This document shows, piece after piece, positions 57,982-64,000 of a DNA stretch of 64,000 nucleotides. The position numbers and the translations under genes were made by a program. The DNA is taken from assembly GCA_949751835.1 (NCBI GenBank), contig CATKHK010000033.1, forward strand, positions 186,001 through 250,000. The letters run 5' to 3'. The notes under the pieces were generated by a model. It worked only from the letters and a program-made list of their open reading frames with translations, made no database searches and had not been told where the DNA came from. The stretch comes from Blepharisma japonicum (Eukaryota; Ciliophora; Heterotrichea; Heterotrichida; Blepharismidae). Every line of letters begins with the position of its first letter. The stretch's first letter is position 1.

Positions 57982-58632
57982 ATGGAAGATGGTAATCGGT
58001 ATCCTACAGATCCTTACGAAATAGGGAACGGAGTTTGAATGATTCCTTGTAGAATCAATGAATCCAAGCATAAATTTTACCCACTTTTTAAACCGGTATC
58101 TAATCATGTGCACTACATTCGATATCCCTGAACTGAAAGCGAAGACCAAGCACTAATCAGCTTGCTACCTACAAAATGCAGTAAAAAGTGAGCACAAATT
58201 GCCAAAGAACTCAATGATAGATTTTATGCAAATAATCGAATACGTAATGGAAAGCAATGCAGAGAGCGTTGATGTAATCATCTCGACCCATCCCTTAAAA
58301 AAGGAGGCTGAACACCTGAAGAAGACAATTTCATCATCCTTAGACAGCAGGAAATCGGCAACAAATGAAGCCTAATTGCCAAAGACTTGCCAGGACGAAA
58401 CGAAAATAGCGTAAAAAATAGGTGAAAAAGCATATCAAAAAAGACCAAAACTTGCGATAAAGAAATTGGAATTGATGAGGTTTCTGATATGCTTGTAGAT
58501 AGTCAAGGTGATGGGAATAGAGAAGTAAATGATACTGAGCCTATAGAAGAAATAGTGCTCGAAAGAATTGACAGTAGTTCTGACTGTGAAAATTACCTAA
58601 ATATTGAAGATGCAATGATTATTGATTATTAA
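57982..58632 (+). CDS. R2R3 Myb DNA-binding protein, convergent copy A
   Basis: 216 residues; every one of its seven Trp codons is UGA, so no useful ORF is visible under the standard code. R2: P-W-T-E-S-E-D-Q, K-W-A-Q-I-A-K-E-L, GKQCRERW-C-N-H-L-D-P. R3: G-W-T-P-E-E-D, K-W-S-L-I-A-K-D-LPGRNENSVKNRWKS. The signature is that of c-Myb-type R2R3 proteins, which bind AAC-type sites. The C-terminus is acidic (SDCENYLNIEDAMIIDY) and may activate transcription. No intron required. It lies tail to tail with a paralog, only 24 bp between stops. Confidence 0.93.
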
Positions 58633-58656
58633 TAATAAGAATGCTCCATTACATTT

Positions 58657-59391
58657 TTATTTAAAATCTGAATTCTGTTGTATTTGAAAATCCATTCTGG
58701 CAAAGTTCGATAAATTCGTTCTGACCGAATTTATAACTAACGAATGAGGCTGTTGAAAGCCACTAGGAGGGCTTGATCCGATATCGTAAACATGCCCTGG
58801 CGCTTGCTCAACTTCTTTTTCTGTGTTCGCATCTGTGCTGTCTTCTTCTTCTTCCATATCTACATCACAGTTTATTTTTTCTGATATTAACATGCTGATA
58901 ACATCAGTTCCTGGCGGATATTCTCTGATAGCTTTTTTAATCATACTTTTTCATCTATTTTTCACACTATTTTCTGTTCTGCCAGGAAGCCCTTTGGCTA
59001 TCTCGCTTCATCTATTTCCTATGTCTCTTTGTTGTTGAAGTATATAAATGTCTTCTTCAGGGCTTCAATGACCTTTTTTAAGGCTCGGATCAACGTGATT
59101 ATATCATCTTTCACGGCACTGCCGGCCCTGTCTTACACCTTTTCCTGAGTATAGTAGTGAATTGATCTCTCTTGCTATTGCGCTTCATGCTTTTGGACCT
59201 TTCGCTTCAACAATTCTAAGAAGCATTTGATCTTCAAGGTCATTCCAGCCTTGCTTTTTAGCAGACGGGTCTTCTTCAGAATCTTCTGAAGCTGGCTTAA
59301 GCAATGGATGGAACTCATTTTGATTGTAATTTGCCATGCATGGAACGAGCCAGACATCTCCTTCTAGATGATAAATTTGAGGAATATTCAT
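58657..59391 (-). CDS. R2R3 Myb DNA-binding protein, convergent copy B
   Basis: 244 residues, paralog of the convergent neighbour. R2: G-W-N-D-L-E-D-Q, A-W-S-A-I-A-R-E-I, GRQCRERWYNHVDPSLKKG. R3: H-W-S-P-E-E-D, R-W-S-E-I-A-K-GLPGRTENSVKNRWKS. Five of the Myb-repeat Trp are UGA; the two N-terminal Trp are UGG. The C-terminus has an acidic patch (DVDMEEEEDSTDAN). The near-identical R2-R3 linker DPSLKKG in both copies and their inverted arrangement suggest an inverted local duplication. No intron required. Confidence 0.93.
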
Positions 59392-59572
59392 TGGTTATTA
59401 TTAGTTAAATGGCATATACAATTTAATTTTAAAAGGAACAGGAAAGAAACCATTTGAATTTTTATTGCTAATTTATTGAAGCTTATCAATAAATTGTGAA
59501 CTTAATCTTGAAATGATATAAAAAGAATCACAAGAAATACCCGATAATTAAGTTTAATCTAATAGAAAAAAA

Positions 59573-60311
59573 TTATTCATGAGTTAGAACTCTAATAAAA
59601 GTAGAAGACATACTCTTAACGAACTCATCAAAAAGCCTAGGAAAGGCACTGTCTTCTTCGTTATAATCATGAAGACCATCTTTATATTCAATCAAAAATA
59701 CAGGAATGTGCTCCCATTCATCAATTTTTAAGTGCTCTGATTTTCTGTACATTTTTATATAGGCAAGGAATCTATTTGCTAGAGACCAAGGAAATAGTTC
59801 AATAAGAATGTCTAGTATTGGTACGGCAAGTTTTGTTTCTATTACCTTAGGATAATCAGAGCTTTTTTCAAAAATATATTTAAAAAATAGTCTCATATGT
59901 TTCTGACTATATAAAAAATACTCTTCTGAATATTCTCTAATCTTTTCTTGAATCGAATTTGCTAAGGCATCCCATGAGCTAAGTTCATTCCTAAATCGGT
60001 TTTACAGTTTACAATATTCAAAAAGTTCTGGTTTTGTAATAACAGCTAAAGTTTCACATTTCAAAATGTAAGTGATTAAAAACTCTTCGGCTGAGTCTTT
60101 TTTGACTTCAATTTTATCAAAGAACAGTCGAAGATTATCATCATGAATTTTTGCTAAAATATCCTTTACATTCATCTCCAAAATCTTGTCACATGATGTT
60201 AAATTCTGACTCGAAGTCTATTTCTGGCTCTTTTTCATTCGATAAAGTGTTGCTTTTTTCAAGAGTTTCTGTTTTTTGATGTGTTTCCTTTTTCCCAATA
60301 CAGTTTCCCAT
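59573..60311 (-). CDS. DCUN1D: DCN1-like (DCUN1D) neddylation co-E3 with myristoylation-type N-terminus
   Basis: 235 residues after removing a 16-nt intron at 60154-60169 (GTAAAGGATATTTTAG) and a 15-nt intron at 59991-60005 (GTAAAACCGATTTAG). It starts MGNCIGKKE, like the myristoylated DCUN1D3 of animals. The PONY/DCN1 domain follows (LITYILKCETLAVITKPELFEYCK, then WSLANRFLAYIKMYRKSEHLKIDEWEHIPVFL); the D-E-W-x-x-x-P-V-F-L end fits the patch that binds cullins. It helps attach NEDD8 to cullins, and the lipid would place it on membranes. UGA is Trp once (NIM-W-QDFGDE). Confidence 0.88.
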
Positions 60312-60492
60312 GATGCTTTATTAGTGGTATTTATTTATATCTATTGAACAATAAAGATCATACATATTGATCTGATAAATAATTTATCTCTATTGTTAAG
60401 CTGATGTAATTTAAATAACTGGAAGAGTTTTAATCGCAAATGTTTACCTTTATAAGAGAATAGTTAATAGAGCATAATATTTATTTACAGTT

Positions 60493-60858
60493 ATGGACCC
60501 TCAAACGTCTTTTCACCTTCCACTCCTATTAAGACAGAGTATGAAACGTGCATCATTGTCTCCTAAAATTGTGGAGAGATTAAATAGAACGATTGCGTTT
60601 AAAGAAGTCAATGAAACTGATCAAAGCTTTAGAGATACGAAGGCAATACAAGAATTATCTCCAAGAATTTGCATGAGACTTAACCCTGGATACAGGCAAG
60701 AGTACTCAATGGCAAGAAGTGAAATGAAGAATAGATTTAGAGACCACTCCAAAGGAAGAAATAATGTTGTTGATAAATTTTTCCATAAGAAGAAAGATGA
60801 CATGGTTACTTATACTGAGAATTTCTTCAAAAATAAAATTTTGCATGGAAAGAGATAA
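60493..60858 (+). CDS. Small basic protein, unknown
   Basis: 121 residues, basic, no UGA, no intron. The sequence (SFHLPLLLRQSMKRASLSPKIVERLNRTI, later RSEMKNRFRDHSKGRNN) has no recognised domain. A possible helix at SPKIVERLNRTIAFKEVNE is repeated loosely in ELSPRICMRLNPGY. Probably real, because the next 409 bp hold nothing comparable. Confidence 0.6.
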   Translation: MDPQTSFHLPLLLRQSMKRASLSPKIVERLNRTIAFKEVNETDQSFRDTKAIQELSPRICMRLNPGYRQEYSMARSEMKNRFRDHSKGRNNVVDKFFHKKKDDMVTYTENFFKNKILHGKR

Positions 60859-61267
60859 AAGCAATAATTAAAACTAATTAATTTTCAGATCTAAAATATA
60901 TTAAAATATCTTTACGAGGTTTGAATCTCGAATTTAACTGTATACACTTATAATTATTTAAATTTAAGACTTTGTAATAAATATGCTGCAAGGATAGTGC
61001 CTAAGCCTTTATTAAATTTTGCAAATTGAATAAATATATTCTGGCTTTTTTAATTTTTTGAACCTTAATCTGATTTCTAAATATCCGGGGTAAAAAGGCA
61101 TAATTTTTATAGCACTATATCAATACATTTAAAATTTTTAAATATTGCAATTATATTTTGAGATTAGCTATTTGTATAAATAATAAATATCTAGCACTTA
61201 AAGAATTTTTCCTAGTCATATTTATATTGCCGTTTATATTTTAATTACAAGATTCTAATCTAATATA
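60859..61267. other. Spacer, nothing recognised
   Basis: 409 bp AT-rich. A short ACGAG/CTCG stem around GTTTGAAT (near 60914) resembles a tRNA T-arm, but no other tRNA part can be found. It should contain the syntaxin promoter. Confidence 0.35.
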
Positions 61268-62218
61268 ATGTCAAGCTCAATATCTCATGTTACTAAATGT
61301 CTTGGAACAAGCCGCAATATTACTCATCTCTATAAAAAAGCAAGGGTAGATGAAAAGAAATCTCCTTCTAGGTTTTCCCTCTCAACCTCATCTAATGATT
61401 CAGGCCGGGCTGTTCTTCTTTCGGGAATTTCCCCAAGTCACATTCCTCTTGAGCCTCCGAAGCAAAATCAGCTCCCACCTTTATGGGTTGACTCATATGA
61501 CAAAGTAATAGAAGATTTAAAAACGCTTGAAGACAAATGTAAACTGCTATTTAGTAAAATTATTAAAACAAGCCCAAACTAAAAGGCTTAAAATTACATT
61601 TGGAGATCCCAGCCAGGCTGAACGAGAAATCCTTATCCTTTCTCAAGAAATAACAAAGGTAAATTATTATTCAGCTAGTTAATGCGCGATTTAGATGGTT
61701 TTATTCACGATATTGTAAAATCATCAGGAAGTAATAGCGATATCACTATTCGCAAAAATATTCAGCAGCAATTAGCACAGAAACTACAAGAATTCACTCA
61801 GCATCATAAAACAATGCAAAGGGTGTATATGGAAAAATATCAACAACTTCAATCAGGAAGCTCAGTTCCTTTACAAATGCCTGAAGAGGATGAAATTGAA
61901 GAGGATTATGGAGATAATCTTGATCAAGTATACGAAATGTCAAAAGCAAGAGATGAAGGAATAAATGAATTAGTCAACAACTTAAATGAGCTTGCTATGA
62001 TCTTTAAAGATTTGAGCAATTTAGTAGTAAACCAAGGGACAATATTGGATCGAATTGACTATAATTTAGAACAAGCCTCAGATCATACAAAAAAAGGAGT
62101 TGTGCAGCTTCAAAAGGCAGAGAAACATCAAAGGTGTACAAGGGCAACAAGTTGCATTATGTTTTTGATAGTCATGATAGTGCTTCTTGCGTTGGTTTTT
62201 ATATTCAAAAACTTTTAA
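61268..62218 (+). CDS. STX16: Syntaxin-16/Tlg2-like Qa-SNARE
   Basis: 304 residues in three exons. Intron 1 is 16 nt (61539-61554, GTAAACTGCTATTTAG). Intron 2 must be 20 nt (61659-61678) to join ILILSQEITK to LMRDLDGF in frame. The Tlg2/syntaxin-16 signature is clear: LPPLWVD, RLKITFGDPSQAEREI, and the SNARE motif with 0-layer Gln in V-V-N-Q-G-T-I-L-D-R-I-D-Y-N, followed by a TM anchor (IMFLIVMIVLLALVFIF). It mediates fusion of endosome-derived vesicles with the trans-Golgi. Length is typical. Confidence 0.92.
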
Positions 62219-62306
62219 TTATTATTTTATAAATGATTTTTTAGCTTCCTAGAGAGAAAAATGCTTTGTCTAACGTTTAATTATTTTATTTTTAGCAAAC
62301 ATAAAA

Positions 62307-62876
62307 TTAAAAATCCTTGAATTTATATGTGCCAAACCTTATTTGTTGCTTAACTGTTTGAAGCGATATCGGCATAGTAATTACACACTTATCATTCATT
62401 TGCTTTCGACTTTCCTGAAAATCATCCCGTAGCAATTTGATCATTTTTATATGCATAAGCTTACTTTTGTCAACTCCTAATTTCTGGTAATTCTTGACTG
62501 CTTTTGCTACACTTTTGTATTTATTATTTATCATGCTAAGCTCTCGCTTTGAGATTTCAGCAGCTTTTATTGGGATTTTTGCATTCTTTGAGATCAGGGA
62601 ATAAAGTTTTTTGGTTGATGATGAAGATGGTCCACGATCTGAATTTGGGGTAAAGGTTCTTTTATATGATTCTATATTAAGTTTCAGTTTGGTTCTGAAA
62701 GGGCTTTCTGGTGATTCCTTTTCTCATTTATCTTGTAAAGTTTGATTAACCTTGTTGGGGTTAAGGGCTGAAAAATCATCTTCTCATGCTACAGCGTTAA
62801 AAAAACGTTTTTTTTGAGGGGTGGAGATTGACTTTAAGATAAAATCATTTATTACGTGATCTTCAATTTTCGCCAT
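62307..62876 (-). CDS. Unknown basic protein
   Basis: 189 residues; UGA is Trp twice (FNAVA-W-EDDF and LQDK-W-EKES). It is basic with a Ser-rich middle (TPNSDRGPSSSSTKKL) and a helical C-terminal half (YKSVAKAVKNYQKLGVDKSKLMHIKMIKLL). No recognised domain. The ATG at 62876 is the first of the frame, and no intron is needed. Confidence 0.75.
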
Positions 62877-63185
62877 TATAATACTTTTGTGTAACTGAGG
62901 AAACTTATTAACTTAAATTTCCGATATCATGATGAAAAATTTATAATCTTTGTAAGGATCAAGGAACTAAAAAATAGGAAAGATTAAGTACATAATAAAT
63001 TTCTTGTGAATCATTAAGAAATGTGGAAAATGCTTATATTAATCACCAATAAATAAATTTATTTAATTAAATATGTAATAAATGCCCATAATCCTATCAA
63101 TATTAATCTAAATCCTTTTTACTCAACTTTAATCTTCCATACATCAACTTAAAATTACCTAAAATGTGGTGAACAAATAATAAAT
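62877..63185. other. Divergent spacer, nothing recognised
   Basis: 309 bp AT-rich DNA between divergent genes; no ORF, RNA or repeat recognised. Promoters inferred. Confidence 0.35.
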
Positions 63186-63710
63186 ATGTACCTGAGATCT
63201 CTCGTTCTCTTCGGGCTTTTGGCAACATGCATGTCATCTCAAGTCTCTTATGCAGAATTCTTCCAGTTAGGCATGGTAAAGACCGGTGGACAAAACGCCT
63301 ACCAGTTTATGTCAGGATTTTTCTTCGGAATGCAAGCTAATGAAGGCAAGCCAGACCAATGCTACAAAGACACTGCTCTTTTACTCTCAGATGGTGCAGC
63401 AGTTTATAATGACATTCTTCAAATTGCAGCTGGAAACGCAACTGCTAACCAAACAATTTATACTGATGCAGATAAGCTTAGCGCTGACTTTGTTTCTCAT
63501 ATGCCAGACTGCAACTGGGCTGGATTTGCAACAGCTGTTAAATCTTTAACCACTACCTCAGGCTTAACAAGTGCAATTTACAGGTGCATTGACAACGCTG
63601 GATCACTTACCACAGACATTGGCTATGTAAAAACCTGCTCCACTAACTATTATACTTGCGGAAAGGGCATTGCTGAAATTGCTAAGGTTTTCCTGGGCTG
63701 GGGACTTTAA
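63186..63710 (+). CDS. Secreted Cys-containing protein, unknown
   Basis: 174 residues with a clear signal peptide (MYLRSLVLFGLLATCMSSQVSYA). The mature part has five Cys (59, 109, 134, 151 and 158) and two N-glycosylation sequons (NAT, NQT), and is rich in Ala, Gly and Thr. No transmembrane helix or known fold. Codon use is more C/G-rich at third positions than most neighbours, suggesting strong expression. Secretion or storage in granules is inferred only. Confidence 0.8.
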   Translation: MYLRSLVLFGLLATCMSSQVSYAEFFQLGMVKTGGQNAYQFMSGFFFGMQANEGKPDQCYKDTALLLSDGAAVYNDILQIAAGNATANQTIYTDADKLSADFVSHMPDCNWAGFATAVKSLTTTSGLTSAIYRCIDNAGSLTTDIGYVKTCSTNYYTCGKGIAEIAKVFLGWGL

Positions 63711-63756
63711 GATAAATAATTCTTTATGAACACTTAAAAAAACATTAATTGGATTA

Positions 63757-64000
63757 CTAATATCTATTATGTCTTCGGGGATCATCATGCTTTTTTTGTG
63801 GGGAGGGAGGCTTATAGGGTTGATTTTGCCTTGGATAATATTGATTGCCATATGGAGGCTGTTGAGCATACATATAATTTTGTGGAGGATACACATATGA
63901 TGAAGTAGGCCTTGGGACATATTGCTGGCTTAAAAATTGGTTGACATTTTGGACGCCTGGTGTTTGCTGCTTTTTTGACTCTTGCTCAACTTGCTGCCTG
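63757..64000 (-). CDS. C-terminal end of a Pro/Gln/Tyr-rich protein (5' part outside window)
   Basis: The last 80 residues of a gene entering from beyond the right edge. Composition is low-complexity: QQ, PP, NY and YG-rich (YVYPPQNYMYAQQPPYGNQYYPRQNQPYKPP), ending KKHDDPRRHNRY and UAG. Such tails occur in RNA-binding and phase-separating proteins and in annexins; nothing upstream is visible to decide. No UGA or intron in the visible part. Confidence 0.65.
   Translation of the reverse strand, partial: RQQVEQESKKQQTPGVQNVNQFLSQQYVPRPTSSYVYPPQNYMYAQQPPYGNQYYPRQNQPYKPPSPQKKHDDPRRHNRY

Noticed and set aside
60911-60930. tRNA T-arm-like stem
   Set aside because: No acceptor, D or anticodon arm can be drawn around it.

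Overview
The window is eukaryotic and looks like the macronuclear genome of a heterotrich ciliate of the Blepharisma type. Three things show this. (1) UGA is read as tryptophan: it sits at invariant Trp positions of Myb repeats, kinase D-x-W-S-L-G motifs, MORN repeats and a P4-ATPase, while genes end only in UAA or UAG. (2) Introns are extremely short: I placed 22, of which 17 are 15 nt, 4 are 16 nt and 1 appears to be 20 nt. (3) The DNA is AT-rich and compact, with genes on both strands mostly 50-500 bp apart. No bacterial operons, CRISPR arrays, tRNA or rRNA genes, or recognisable transposons were seen. Most coding regions are broken up under the standard code; the coordinates below join them across UGA codons and introns.

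Layout. 1-886: 3' part missing DOMON/cytochrome b561 protein, followed by an unusually long 1.7 kb gene-poor stretch. 2555-10625: coiled-coil protein, beta-tubulin, a membrane-anchored FG nucleoporin of POM121 type, a small lipidated protein, a ubiquitin-like/Tudor-knot protein, ribosomal protein eL38 and an unknown basic protein. 10845-22548: three tandem paralogous membrane receptors (Kelch repeats, Cys-rich GCC2/GCC3 region, three TM helices), with a 956 bp gap before the third. 22657-33881: importin alpha, a TPR protein, a coiled-coil protein, an ATG1/ULK-like kinase, a PRKRIP1 spliceosomal protein, a MORN/IQ protein, a CaaX protein and NIT1 amidase. 33925-47453: an R2R3 Myb with Ser-rich repeats, a small CaaX protein, an SLC49-type transporter, an FCP1-like CTD phosphatase, GRASP, two tandem CDPKs and a degenerate kinase. 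47558-64000: an ATP9/Neo1-type flippase, an MFS transporter, an EF-hand coiled-coil protein, a third CDPK, a thioredoxin-fold-like protein, two convergent R2R3 Myb paralogs, a myristoylated DCN1-like protein, syntaxin-16-like Qa-SNARE, unknown proteins, a secreted protein and the tail of a P/Q/Y-rich protein.

Themes. The genes are individually transcribed housekeeping and signalling genes, not a single system. Recurrent subjects are calcium signalling (three CDPKs, an EF-hand protein), membrane trafficking (GRASP, syntaxin, flippase), nuclear transport (POM121-like, importin alpha), and lipid-anchored proteins (at least seven Met-Gly N-termini, most with nearby Cys, and three C-terminal CaaX boxes). 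Local duplication is strong: three Kelch receptors, two CDPKs and two Mybs. Function calls rest on motif recognition by eye; no database search was run.
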